Of a DNA stretch of 64,000 bases, positions 12,478-23,017 are shown in pieces. A program made the position numbers and the translations under genes. Below the pieces are notes generated by a model. It ran no database searches, had not been told where the DNA came from, and saw only the letters and a program-made list of their open reading frames with translations. This DNA comes from Diphasiastrum complanatum (taxonomy: Eukaryota; Streptophyta; Lycopodiopsida; Lycopodiales; Lycopodiaceae), in assembly GCA_029204225.1 (NCBI GenBank), contig CM055095.1, forward strand, positions 27,576,958 through 27,640,957, written 5' to 3'. How positions within the stretch are numbered: the first letter of the stretch is position 1; each line of letters begins with the position of its first letter.

Positions 12478-13374
12478 TTTGACAAATCAAGGGAGAATAT
12501 GAATTTGAAAATTTATAAGGACCCTTATAGAAAAAATTGCAAAGTTTTATTTTTGCAAGGAAATAAGCTCTTCACAGTTTCTCCACCCACTTAATAGTCA
12601 GAGTTCTACGATGAGTGAAACTAAGAATGGAAAAAAGTTGTAGTTCATATACAACTGAGCACTTTTGCTTTTTACAACGTTCAATTCCGAACTCAGACGG
12701 AGATGATATGAGGATAAAAAATACACAAATAAGATACAATGAAATTTGACTGAGGGTTAAAAGGGGTCTTGAAAAAAATTGAAAAGTAATAATTACAAAA
12801 TTTTAATAACTTAGCAGTGTCAAGCTCGTCATTTTGATCACTTTTAGTTTTTACTTCACTGAAATCCGAGCTTACACTAGGAAGTTACATCAGTTCAAAG
12901 AAAGAGAAGATAAATGAGTTGCATTCAACTTAGAAAATGGGGTATTAAATTTTTTATTTTCTTTTTACAAATTAGATTTTAAAAAACATAAAGAATCGTG
13001 AAAGAATTTAAAATTTATGACAAAACTTTTTGTTCTTGCGCCTGCTTCTATTGTGCAGTCGGGGTGCTCGTGAAAGAATTCAAGGAACCATGAGAATTTT
13101 GAAGATTTACACTTTTTTTTTTCTTTGGGGATCTCGACCGACCGAGCCGCCGGGACGAGGTGCGTGAGTCGATGAAGAGAGAGAGATCTCGACCGAGTGG
13201 GGAAGGAAGGACGTGAGGGAGAAGTGGTTTTAAACCGAACAGAGGGACATAGGAGAGAGCCGAGTGGGGAGGAGAAGGAGAAGGGATTTGATTGCTAGCC
13301 GTGCTACAGAGGAGGAGGAAATTTCTACTGGGATTCTCGTGATTCGCAAATCTGTGCTGCTGTTAGAAGTTGAA
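12478..13374. other. spacer with a purine-rich, GC-richer patch at 13120-13320
   Basis: No coding frame is supported. The patch at 13120-13320 contains GATCTCGACCGA twice and looks like a gene-leader or promoter fragment. It lies just upstream of the SAM synthetase piece, so it may be captured with it (inference). Confidence 0.35.
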
Positions 13375-13515
13375 ATGAAGACATTTTTTGTTCACCTCCG
13401 AGTCAGTCAATGAAGGCATCCAGATAAGCTTTGTGATCCGATATCTGATGCTGTCCTTGATGCTTGCCTTGCAAAAGATCCTGACAGCAAGGTGGCATGT
13501 GAAACATGCACTGAG
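13375..13515 (+). pseudogene. 5' fragment of an S-adenosylmethionine synthetase gene
   Basis: From the ATG at 13375 the text follows the conserved N-terminus of plant SAM synthetase, which makes S-adenosylmethionine from methionine and ATP. The segments are MKTFF, then FTSESVNEG in another frame, then [19 protein letters not shown] and [11 protein letters not shown] in a third. Two frameshifts lie between them. Homology stops after about 47 residues, and the following frame ends at a TAA near 13545, so most of the enzyme is absent. The surviving part is the ATP-binding GHPDK region. It is a non-functional fragment, lying 0.5 kb from a fragment of another host gene. Confidence 0.85.
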
Positions 13516-14029
13516 TCACTCCAGACTGACTTGACAGAGGCTTAAACTTCGCTATCTTCTAATCAAAGCAAAATGTTGATGCAACAGAGATGGATGATAT
13601 TCTACTTCTTCCTCCTTGCTTGCTGCAGATTGCTAATTCGTTTCTTCAATATAGCTCTTGTGTCTTCCTATAGCTCTTTTCTTCATCGCTGGAGCAATAG
13701 TAGCTGATCGTTTGGAGAGATTAGTTGTAGTATCTGTGCCTAAGATAGAGTTCGAATTAAGCTGCATTTCTGGGGATAACTATAGCTAATTCTTCTGGGA
13801 AGACCTGCAATTGTAGGAACGAAAATACTGTCATTTTTGGAGATAGTATTGTTGTGTGTGCAGATCAGTCTAGGCAATCATTCATGTGGAGTTTTGGAGA
13901 TCGGTCTGCCTGCGGTCTGCTATCTCCAGCAATGGTGGCTGTTGAGCGATTGTTGCAGCAACGACGGTAGTTAGATAGAAGGCCTTGTCTACTTTGTGGC
14001 TGTAATTTTGGAAGGAGAGTGTTGTTGCT
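13516..14029. other. spacer between two captured host-gene fragments
   Basis: The text is not clearly coding. It could be leader or intron sequence that came with either fragment, for example TGTGTGTGCAG near 13860, an intron-acceptor-like word. Confidence 0.3.
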
Positions 14030-14215
14030 GATGATCCAGATGCAGTGTGGCTGGTTCCAATGAAGGCATTCTACAAATGCTAACACTCTTAAAATTGTGT
14101 ATGACCGTGGCCTGATTGATACTTCCCACGACTTTTCAACTTATCCCCGCACATTTGATCTTATTCATGCTTGGATCATTTTCTCGGACATTGAAGAACG
14201 AGGTTGTAGCTTGGA
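14030..14215 (+). pseudogene. fragment of a PMT-type (DUF248) putative methyltransferase gene
   Basis: The frame near 14080-14215 reads NTLKIVYDRGLIDTSHDFST then YPRTFDLIHAWIIFSDIEER, followed by GCSLE. This closely follows a conserved segment of the plant PMT family of Golgi putative S-adenosylmethionine-dependent methyltransferases. The residues usual between HD and FSTYPRT (WCEA) are deleted. Upstream text (DAVWLVP) resembles the preceding PVWVMNVVP in another frame. Only about 50 of roughly 600 residues remain, and a GA-rich tract follows. It is a dead fragment. Confidence 0.75.
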
Positions 14216-14230
14216 AGAGAGAGAGGTCGG

Positions 14231-14261
<31 letters not shown>

Positions 14262-15078
14262 TTGGATCGAGTGTTACAGAATGAGTTTTGAGGCTGGCGC
14301 CTGGGGCTGGGTATCTGAGTATGGTTAGGGTAGGGTTAGGTTTTGTTAGGTTTTTTTATATAAAAGCTTCAAAATGAAAATCGTGAAATAAATTTGCAAA
14401 GGCATCAAACTTCAGAGTTGAAGCGTTGAATTGATTCTCTCTCTTGGAAAATCCAATAAATTTTTTCAAAATTTTGGCAATTCTAACCCATCTTCACTAA
14501 TTTGATCACAACTTCTCCAATATTGATCCAAATTACAAAAATTTAGTACCTATGAAAAGCTAACAACAAGCTCTATTAGTCCATAGATCAAATCAATGAT
14601 TGAATGTGATTTGATAGATCAAATTTACAACAGAACAGGTCTGAAAATGTTGAAGAAGAAAAACTAACAAAACTAGAGCCACAAATCAAGATTTGTCATA
14701 ACTTTTTGAATACTAATCCAAATGACCTGCCATATGGATTAGATCAAAGCTAAGGCAATGCTCTAAAATCTTATGTAAAAAAATTTGAAATAAAAACTTA
14801 AATCAAATCTGAAAAATTCAAGCAAAGTGAAAGGAAATTTCTAATCACCTATTTTGATAGCTTTTGGGAAAAGTGCAATAAAATGCCTTGAAAATTGATG
14901 AGAATCAAAGCTAAAAAAAAGTCTACAAACATATAAAATGAAATTAGAAATGAAAAATGAAATTAAATTCAAAACTGGGTCTGAACAGGCTTGAAAATTT
15001 CAAACAAGAAAGCTACAAATGCGATAAACTTATCAAATCTAATGAAATTCACATAGAATCATCATGAATTTAGGATCT
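14216..15078. other. AT-rich spacer with a short GA tract
   Basis: A GA microsatellite lies at 14238-14262 and a short run of TTAGGG-like words at 14322-14350. The remaining AT-rich DNA (CTCTATTAGTCCATAGATC, TTTGATAGATC and similar) has no coding frame. It could be the internal leader of the minus-strand retroelement whose primer site is at 15082. Confidence 0.4.
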
Positions 15079-15081
15079 ATG

Positions 15082-15093
15082 CTCTGATACCAA
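15082..15093 (-). other. copia-type primer-binding site (minus strand)
   Basis: The minus strand reads TGGTATCAGAGC, identical to the common tRNA-iMet binding site of copia elements. An LTR would then lie to its right, including the 163-bp tandem array, but its edges are not visible. Confidence 0.5.
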
Positions 15094-15228
15094 GAAATTT
15101 CATGTGCCAAATCACAAACTAATAGCAATTATAATAGAATTAAAGGTAATAGCATATTAATAGAAAGCTAGAAACAATGAGATCTCAATGGAATCACATT
15201 AGCAATGAAATAAAGAGTACAATCAATG

Positions 15229-15877
15229 AACATTGAGCATGGATTCATGTGGATAGGGCACACGAGACCTAGCAATGGAGATCCCTATGGCTCACATTCA
15301 CGAGGAAGCAAGAAGCTCTCACTTGCAAATGAGCCAAAAGATTCAAAGGTTGATGTCTCTTGTCTAGTTATAGACAATGCTCTCACTTAACATTGAGCAT
15401 GGATTCATGTGGATAGGGCACATGAGACCTAGCAATGGAGATCCCTGTGGCTCACATTCACAAGGAGGAAGCAAGAAGCTCTCACTTGCAAATGAGCCAA
15501 AAGATTCAAAGGTTGATGTCTCTTGTCTAGTTATAGACAATGCTCTCACTTAACATTGAGCATGGATTCATGTGGATAGGGCACATGAGACCTAGCAATG
15601 GAGATCCCTGTGGCTCACATTCACAAGGAGGAAGCAAGAAGCTCTCACTTGCAAATGAGCCAAAAGATTCAAAGGTTGATGTCTCTTGTCTAGTTATAGA
15701 CAATGCTCTCACTTAACATTGAGCATGGATTCATGTGGATAGGGCACATGAGACCTAGCAATGGAGATCCCTATGGCTCACATTCACAAGGAGGAAGCAA
15801 GAAGCTCTCACTTGCAAATGAGCCAAAAGATTCAAAGGTTGATGTCTCTTGTCTAGTTATAGACAATGCTCTCACTT
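15229..15877. repeat. four tandem copies of a 163-bp repeat
   Basis: Units start at 15229, 15389, 15552 and 15715, each beginning AACATTGAGCATGGATTC. The first is 160 bp because it lacks three bases (GGA) near 15301. The last three are nearly identical, differing at single bases. The array ends at 15877 with CTTAACTAAACTTAAC. On the minus strand each of the complete units encodes the same short frame, probably by chance. If the primer site at 15082 is real, the array lies inside a minus-strand LTR. Confidence 0.95.
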
Positions 15878-16269
15878 AACTAAACTTAACTATCTTGAGG
15901 GATAGTTAGCCCTTGTTAAGTGTTACTTAGACTACTTATTGGCCTATTATCCTTATTAATTACTTTGAAGGGCCTAGAGGGGACCGCCTTGTTCTTAAAG
16001 CTAATAGCTCATTTTGGGCCTACAGAGCTTGCAATGGATATTCTAATGCGTTGATAAGCATTGATGTACTAAAAGTACATGACACAAGCAAACTACGCTC
16101 TTTGTCAACTATGGAGCCCTCCTATAGACATGATCTCTATAAAGACTACCAATCTCATTGAAAGCTTTGGCATGAGCTAAGGTCCATGACATAGCATAGC
16201 TTGGTAATCTTTTTTCTTCTTTCCCTTTCTCCTTTTGTTACCTTTGTTATGAACTTACTTTTTTGGAGT
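15878..16269. other. spacer, possibly retroelement LTR or leader
   Basis: No gene is supported. The word ATGTACTAAAAGTACAT at 16063-16079 is a small palindrome. Confidence 0.35.
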
Positions 16270-16635
16270 GTTATATTGCTTCAAAAAGGACTTGAGTTCA
16301 AGGTGACAGGCAAGGAAATCTAACTCTAGATGATGATGGAGTTGATGATCAAAACACAAATGATGATGCTTTTGTGATGTCTTCATGTTTGGTTGCTAAT
16401 GTTGGAGATATTGATCCTTGGTGGATTGAGGGTAGAGCAAGCTCACACATGAATTTTCACAAAGAATATTTCACGTCTTTGTTGGCATACGGAGATGACA
16501 AGAGGGTGATCTACATGGCCAATGATGGTGAGTATGCAATCAAAGAGATTTGCACAATTCCTATTTCTCTCTCTACAAATAGGAATTTTTCATTTGAAAG
16601 ATATTTTGTGCATACCTTCCATTACCAAATTTTGT
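16270..16635 (+). pseudogene. copia zinc-knuckle and protease remnant
   Basis: In the frame at 16374 the text reads DIDPWWIEGRASSHMNFHKE, which aligns with the copia protease motif D-S-G-A-S-S-H-M. The catalytic Asp-Ser-Gly has become Glu-Gly-Arg, so it cannot cut. YMANDGEYAIKEICTIPISL follows, and a frameshift leads to LKDILCIPSITKFC, the usual end of this domain. Upstream at 16270-16320 a degraded knuckle (CY..KKG.EFK) may be seen. Homology ends at about 16635, where the ULP1-like gene starts. Confidence 0.7.
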
Positions 16636-17815
16636 GCTGAGCTAAAAGATAAGACCTCAGAAATTTCAAATGCAATAGTAGAGGCCGAAGTTTCTTTTTT
16701 GCAGAATAGTATTAGTTTCGATACAGTTTTTGTAGTTAGTCCATTTTTCATGGGAGCGGTAAAGGAGAAGACTGTCTATTTCATTGAGTGCAGTCCTACG
16801 ACGAAATTCTATTTGATTCCATATAAAAATAAGTAAGGATTGCTCTTTTGGTTTTGTTACTTTAATCTTGATTGTTGTATGCTTTATTGCTTTAATAAGA
16901 ATGGAATTTTTTCATAAATATGAATTTATCGATATTTGTATTTTGGTTTTTGCAGTCTGCATTGGAGCCTGGACATTCTTTTTGTAAAGATAAATAAGGA
17001 GGGATTATCAAATTTTCTATGTGTAAAATTAAACTCAACTGCAAATACACATAGAAAATTTGATTCTCTACTTCATGATGTCGTTTGGGAAATACCGACA
17101 ACGACAACTTCAATTGGAGAGATAACCATTAAATCTCTCAAGGTATATTCAATTTTTCTCTGATATGTATGTATTTTTTTTTTAATTCAAATGTATCGTC
17201 ATAGCATAAATAAAATTTCTATCATTATATTACTAATTTTCATTCTATATATGCAATGTGTACAGCAACAAGACGCTTTTAGTTGTGCATGGTTTGTCCT
17301 GTACAATACGAGGCTATATTTTGAATGGTATAATCTACAAACGGATGTAGATATTGAAAAGGTAATATTCTATCCATTTGTAGTTCATTTCATTCTGATT
17401 CATATTTTATTACTATCATTGTTTGTAATTTGCTGATTCTCATGTTTTGTGATGACAGTTCACTCTTGAGTCGTATACTCCTGATGATGTATATAGATTT
17501 CGGCAAGAGTTGATCAGAACCTATGTCTAGTACGGTGTAAGTGTTGCACCTGCAATCGAAGGCTCTCAAAAGGAAGATGCTCTTGTCTTAACAGCCTTTC
17601 AGGTTGTTCAGGATGCAGATCTTATTTTATATGATCAAAAATAAATAAAAGTCCTTCCTAATACAGAGGAAGGCAATTTTGTAACAGATATTCCTCTTGT
17701 CTTAAAAGGCATTAAGGCCCTTCCCGAAACAGAGGAGGGTGAGATTATAGAAGGAGCTGTTGCCTTATCAGTTCCTAATACTGATATAAAAAATATAGAA
17801 AAATTGATTGAATAG
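16636..17815 (+). pseudogene. ULP1/C48-like SUMO-protease gene remnant with three introns
   Basis: Exons are 16636-16832, 16956-17142, 17266-17361 and 17459 onward. Introns 16833-16955, 17143-17265 and 17362-17458 start GT and end AG, and the phases join without a shift. The family cuts SUMO from proteins with a His-Asp-Cys triad. Here LIPYKN joins LHWSLDILF (His), KFDSLLHD holds the Asp, and QQDAFSCAWFVLY holds the Gln and Cys, with Ala replacing the usual Gly after Cys. YRFRQELIRTYV fits the domain end. A TAG at 17528 follows, and the frame continues through a TAA at 17642 to a TAG at 17813 with acidic repeats (LPNTEEGNF / LPETEEGEI). No credible start codon or N-terminal part is seen; the 5' side is copia DNA. 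ULP domains often travel in Mutator-like and CACTA elements. Confidence 0.75.
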
Positions 17816-18021
17816 AGATCTATTTGTAAATAGAGAGACATAAAAAAAAAAAAAAAAAGATACAATCAATTCACTTGTAAACAACCCGTTTATGGATTTT
17901 TTTTATTGATATCACAATAGATTCTTACAATCAGCTTGTGCCCATAGTCTAATACTGGAATGCAATTTTTTTATAATGATAAAAATACATGATGATTGGC
18001 ATGTATATATTGTAGTGAATC

Positions 18022-18630
18022 TCATTGTTCTTCCATAAGTTGGATTGTTTCGCCAATATCTCTGCATTTGATCTCGAGCTCATGTCTTTTACGTACCTGC
18101 ATAAAACTAATACAAAGTTAGTTAGAATCAGTACAGAGTTTATATTAGAAAGTTTTGATTGAAACTATTCATAAAAGATTGAGTGTTTACAATTAGTTAC
18201 TTACGAGTTTACCATCATCTTGTAGGAGCAATAGTTCCCGCCGGGTGTAGTTTAGACTCCAATGTTCTTCCACCTCAACACATGTCAAAACGGCATCATT
18301 GTATATAATTTCAATATTTTTTCGTTTTGAATATCCACTTGCTTCCAAGTCTTGATCGAGTGGCACCCATTTACCTTTATTTTTTTTCCATCTTTGATAA
18401 TGGAAGCATAAGCTCAACATTTGTTTTTCAATTTGATAATGGAAGCACATGGAAGACATTTTAATTCTGCATTCTATTTCTCCATCTGATCTTTTGTCCC
18501 AGCCTTCATCCATAAGTTCAGATAATAAACTATCTGATAAATTTTTGAATACAAACATCGTTGGGGTTTTGTGTACATTGACACTTGAAAAGAAATCCAC
18601 AAATATATTCAAGGAAATAAACCAACTCAA
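18022..18630 (-). CDS. two-exon gene of unknown function, convergent with the ULP-like gene
   Basis: Exon 1 runs from the ATG at 18630 to 18205, then a GTAAGT donor. The intron ends TGCAG, and exon 2 runs 18096-18022 to a TGA. The join is in phase and gives 166 residues. The protein has an internal duplication (MCFHYQIEKQ / LCFHYQRWKK) and ends in a charged, likely coiled-coil helix (RKRHELEIKCRDIGETIQL). I do not recognise a domain. It is tail-to-tail with the ULP-like gene, about 0.2 kb away, and both lie between copia remnants. The start may instead be an internal exon boundary, since TTTTCAAG lies near 18575. It could be a second gene of the same transposon. Confidence 0.45.
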
Positions 18631-18679
18631 TCTGATTTTTTTTTATCTCGTGCTCATTTTTACTGAATTTTTTACATCA

Positions 18680-20413
18680 CTATGCATGCTCTTCCATGAG
18701 AAAATAAAGATTTCTTTTAGATTTATTAGGATCACAAAGATCTAACATCATGTTACTACGATCTAGAGAATTAGTCTCATCCAAATTGGAAAGACTATGC
18801 ATGCTATAATAACAAAGTGTTTGCAATATATCTTCATGCTTGTTTACCATCCTAATCAAAGATCCAATGAGGCTAAATACTTCATTATGGAGATAAGTGT
18901 CTTTAGAAGATGACTCACTTACTCTCATAAAGAGTTTACAATTTTCCTCAATGCAAATTTTCAAACTATGAGTGAACAAATCACTTTTGCTCTTGCATGA
19001 CTCAAGAGCATACATTTGATGAGATAACCATTTGCTTTCTAATTGATTTAAAATCAATTTCAACCTTTTAAGAGCATCATCTATGTTCTCAAGAGAGACT
19101 TCATATTCAACTAGTATGGCTTTATTCCAATTTTGAGATGCAATGATCTCACTAAAGCAAATTGATTTATCAAATGACATAAGAGAAGTAAGTATGTGAT
19201 GTATACCACATGAGATATGCTCTTCTTTCCCTTGAAATGTGAGCCACATGGACTCAACCGTATTTCTTGAGTTTCTTTTTGGAATCACAATTTGAGAAGG
19301 TCTCTCCTCCTCAATCCTTGGCACACTTGAACCTTGAGAAGTTCTCCTCCTCAATCCTTGGCACATTTAAACCTTGAGATGACTCCTTAAGATCCTCTTC
19401 ATGGTGCTCCTTTTTTATGGAAATCCGAGACCTCCATGTCTCATAATGATCACAACAAGTATGACCATTCAATATGCACTTCCTATAATTATCAAGATTA
19501 CTTATGCTAGAACCATAAGTCCAAAAATCACCACAACTTGGCATGATTTTTTCAATATTGAAATCAAAAGGTATTTTCATCTCAATAAGGGTAACTACTT
19601 GCTTATGGATATAAGTGTCCACTTTGGATGCTTCACTTATTCTCGTAAGAAGTTTACAACTTGCCTTTAAGATTGAAAACTTACAATTTTCATCTTTATG
19701 AATGAACACATCATTCACGATCTTATTGAAACCAAAAGATCCTACATTATGAAGATATTTCCATTTTCTTGACTTCATAACTAATGTAAGCTTACAAGGA
19801 AAACATATTTTGCCATCTTTTAAGGCATCACACTCAACTAGTATTGCCTTAATCCACCTTTGAGATACTAAAATCTCTTCAAAGCAAAATGGTTCTTCAT
19901 AAGTTGACATGAGAGCATAAATGAAACTATTTTCATTTTGTGATTGCTCCTTATTCTTGATTGATTTCTCTTGGATAATAACAATAAGTTTGAACTTGTC
20001 CAAAGTTCCAAGCAAAATACTTTCCAAGGACATAAAATAAATCCAAGTTACTTTCATGAAAGTGACATCTATCTTTGCATCTTGAACCAACAATGCACTT
20101 CCAAATGAAAAATTTCAAAAGATTTGACATGTGTTGTGATGGACTCTTGAAGACAAATCTTGCAAGTCCTTGTGAGACTCCAAGCCTCATTCACCTTTCC
20201 ACAAAGGAAACACCTTTCCTTGGACTTGTCCTTCTTGTATTTGTATTTTGAACTTAAAGCTCCATCCTTCACCTCGGCCCCCTTGCTTTGGTTCTCCTTG
20301 GATGGACTGGTCTTCTTTTTGTAGCATCTTGAGAAAAAATATCCTCCCTTGCCACAAAGGTTGCACTCAGGATCCTTTCTTTCCTTCAATAGGATGCCAC
20401 CTATTGATGCCAT
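18680..20413 (-). pseudogene. copia gag zinc-knuckle region followed by a duplicated ORF (element C)
   Basis: From 20413 the frame encodes MASIGGILLKERKDPECNLC and a knuckle-like CX2CX4YX4C (Tyr for His), then a second CX2C (CFLCGK). A frameshift near 20080 leads to the frame 20093-19311, and another to 19366-18680. These two share a repeated unit: FEEILVSQRWIKAILVE with KLLTRISEASKVDTYIH, and FSEIIASQNWNKAILVE with KLFMRVSESSSKDTYLH. The first motif of each resembles the start of a copia reverse transcriptase (FEEAxxSxxWxxAMxxE), but no YVDD or integrase motif follows. A minus-strand copia primer site lies upstream at 22077. The product would not be a normal polyprotein. Confidence 0.5.
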
Positions 20414-22076
20414 GTGAATAAAAACCTGTGATATGATTCAACAAATGTAATTTGTGACTTTCAAGAGACTAGATTGAACATGTTCAACAATCTAGAAGGA
20501 TCTACAAAAGATCTAGATTTCAAACCTAAGAATCAATCTTCACAGTAATGACTAGTCACTTGGAAACTTTGCTTTGATCACTAAGACAAAAGCACACAAT
20601 CTTTGAATCAAATCACTAAAGAAATCAGATCCAATCTCCTATTGGACTCATCAAATACCAATGACTCTTTCTTTTGAAAGTTGAAATGGATATGAAAAAG
20701 ATTTGACACCTAGATTTTCCTTTTCACTTGACTAGTTCTCTCAACACTTGAGATTCTTGAACAAAAGATGGGTTTTGTTTCAAACACATGAAAATCAAAC
20801 TTAATCACTTCTTTTGGACTCACTCTTGACCCAAATAATCTCACTCTTGAGATTTAGAATGAATTTGATTTGATTTGAAAACAAACTATACCACCAATTT
20901 TTCACAAAGCTTAAAAATTTAGACAACTAGAGATTCACAAAGATCTCAACCATGCATGAATACTCAAATATGGACTCCTCCTCATTCTAGTCATCCAATG
21001 GGATCACAAATTGACCCTCACACCCTCACAAAGAAAGTTCAATAGAACTAATTTGAGTTTCATACATACTATGTCAATTTTTGCTCAACAAATTGAATGC
21101 AATCACTCCTATTGGATTACACCAATTACTCTACTTTTTAAGACTTGGAATGAAATTCAAAATCAAAAGTTGTGATTTTTCTCACTAAGATATTGTGCTT
21201 CAAAAAACTAATGCCACTAAGAAATATTTCATCACATAGGAGAAGACAAATTCTTCACCAATAACAACACATAATGAGCTTCTAGATCTTGCCCTCTCCA
21301 AAGGAAGGAACTCTCAGAAAATTGGATCTCTCTCTACACATTTGTCATAGACACCTTAAGGACTCTTTTCAAACCTTACAATCACTCAAACAAATTGAGT
21401 AGGGTTGAACAATGTGACTTGGATCTCAATCTCTTTTCTAGAACTCTCAATTTAAGCCAATCTATGTCAAATTCTACAAAAGATTTGCATACATGCTCTA
21501 TATGCACTAGAAACTCTCAAAGGTTTCACTTGGAGGACAGATCCAAGGATGTTTTCTAGCAAATTGATGCTTCTAAACTTGACCCTATCACTCTTGAACA
21601 AATCTAGAGTGATGGTACAATGGATTTCAACCTCTCACCTTGCATATCACTCCTTAATCTATGATTTTTAGCAAAATCTCTCTCAACTTCAACATGCACT
21701 CAAAAAATCAGAGATAATCAATTAATGCACCTAATTCAAGCTTCAAATTTAATTCCTTGACTGATCTAATCCAAAAACTAATCAAGGCATTAGATTTTCT
21801 ATAGAAAATGCTTGATTTTGCACCAAAAATTACTCAAATTGGGTATGTGAGTCAAATTCTACAAATTTTTGAAATTTCTCAATCAAAACCAGAGTTGTAC
21901 GGCCTCACACGTGTGAAAACGATTCCTACAGCCCACAACAAGATCTGGACCAAAAATTTTGAGAATAACTATCAAATCCAACTCGCTACACAAAATTTGA
22001 CTAGTTTCCAAAAAACTGCTAATTTTGGCTTTGATTTGGATTAACCCTATCAATTTCAACAAAAACTCTTGAACCT
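20414..22076 (-). other. long non-coding leader of minus-strand element C
   Basis: Between the primer-binding site and the first gag-like ATG there are 1.66 kb of AT-rich DNA without a long frame on either strand. Many CTCA/GATTTG words recur. A captured or rearranged gag 5' part is possible. Confidence 0.4.
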
Positions 22077-22089
22077 GGCTCTGATACCA
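22077..22089 (-). other. copia primer-binding site of element C
   Basis: The minus strand reads TGGTATCAGAGCC, a perfect copia initiator-tRNA site. Minus-strand coding text lies to its left and LTR-like DNA to its right. Confidence 0.75.
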
Positions 22090-22091
22090 TG

Positions 22092-23017
22092 TGCAAGAAG
22101 TACAAAAAGGACCAAGAGTGGATCCTAATCTGATCCTCAAGAGGGATTGGTTGTCAAATTACTTAATCTATCAATCTACTTGAGATTAAGATCAATCTGG
22201 ATCAATTCTAGACACAAAATCCTAACAAGAACAATCATTAATTGAAGGTAGGCGTACTTTCTGGTTTCACACGTGTGAAACATTGTCTGAGTACGGACTC
22301 CAACCTGAAAATCAAGTACACATTGATAGAACCTCAAAACAATCAAAACAAATGTAGACAAATGGAGAGAATCACTCTAAATTGCTTCCAAAACCAAGAT
22401 TGGTGTCTCACTTTGATTATGGCCAAATGTGGCTCTATATATACAATAAGTGAGAGCTCGTGGTACTGATCATCCCTCTGATCCCACATGTGTGAAGGTG
22501 CTTTGTCATATGATGATTCATCATGCAAAACTGACACTTGGACAAAACCTTCTATTTTGCGCACTTTTGGTCCTCATCGACTGGTGAAGTCATGCTCTCC
22601 TTGGCATCTCCTTAGAATGTATACTATACGTAGTGTACATAATGATGCTAGTGCAAAATCTATAATTTTGCAACAAAAGACATGTCTTTGAGCTTTAGTG
22701 TTTTTGGCTTTAACACGACAATGGTGAGCTATTATTCCACACATGTGAGTTGTCCTCTACACATGTGATATGACACCTAGCCAAAGGATGTGGCTCATGC
22801 AATCAATAGATTGATGCCATGTGTCATATGTTTAGAAAACTAGTTTTTGGCCTTTTTAGCCACTAGAACTTGAATTAAATCATATGTACAACCTATATGA
22901 TTATGGTACATGACAAGTACACTATTTTCACACGTGGGAACAGGCTCCACACATGTGTAATCGTCCTATATACATGATTTTTGGCCTCTACCAAGCTTAT
23001 TTTTGCATTTTTCATAG
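22092..23017 (-). repeat. 5' LTR-like region of element C with palindromic CACAYGTG motifs
   Basis: The region ends (minus strand) in TTGCA-CA beside the primer site. It holds no coding frame. CACACGTGTG or CACATGTG words occur at 22265, 22485, 22740, 22760, 22931 and 22950, with another at 21905 in the leader. The copy at 22265-22280 is a perfect 16-bp palindrome, TTTCACACGTGTGAAA. Such words are E-box/G-box sites for bHLH or bZIP factors, so they could be LTR enhancers (inference). The outer edge is masked by the LTR copy starting at 23018. Confidence 0.5.
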
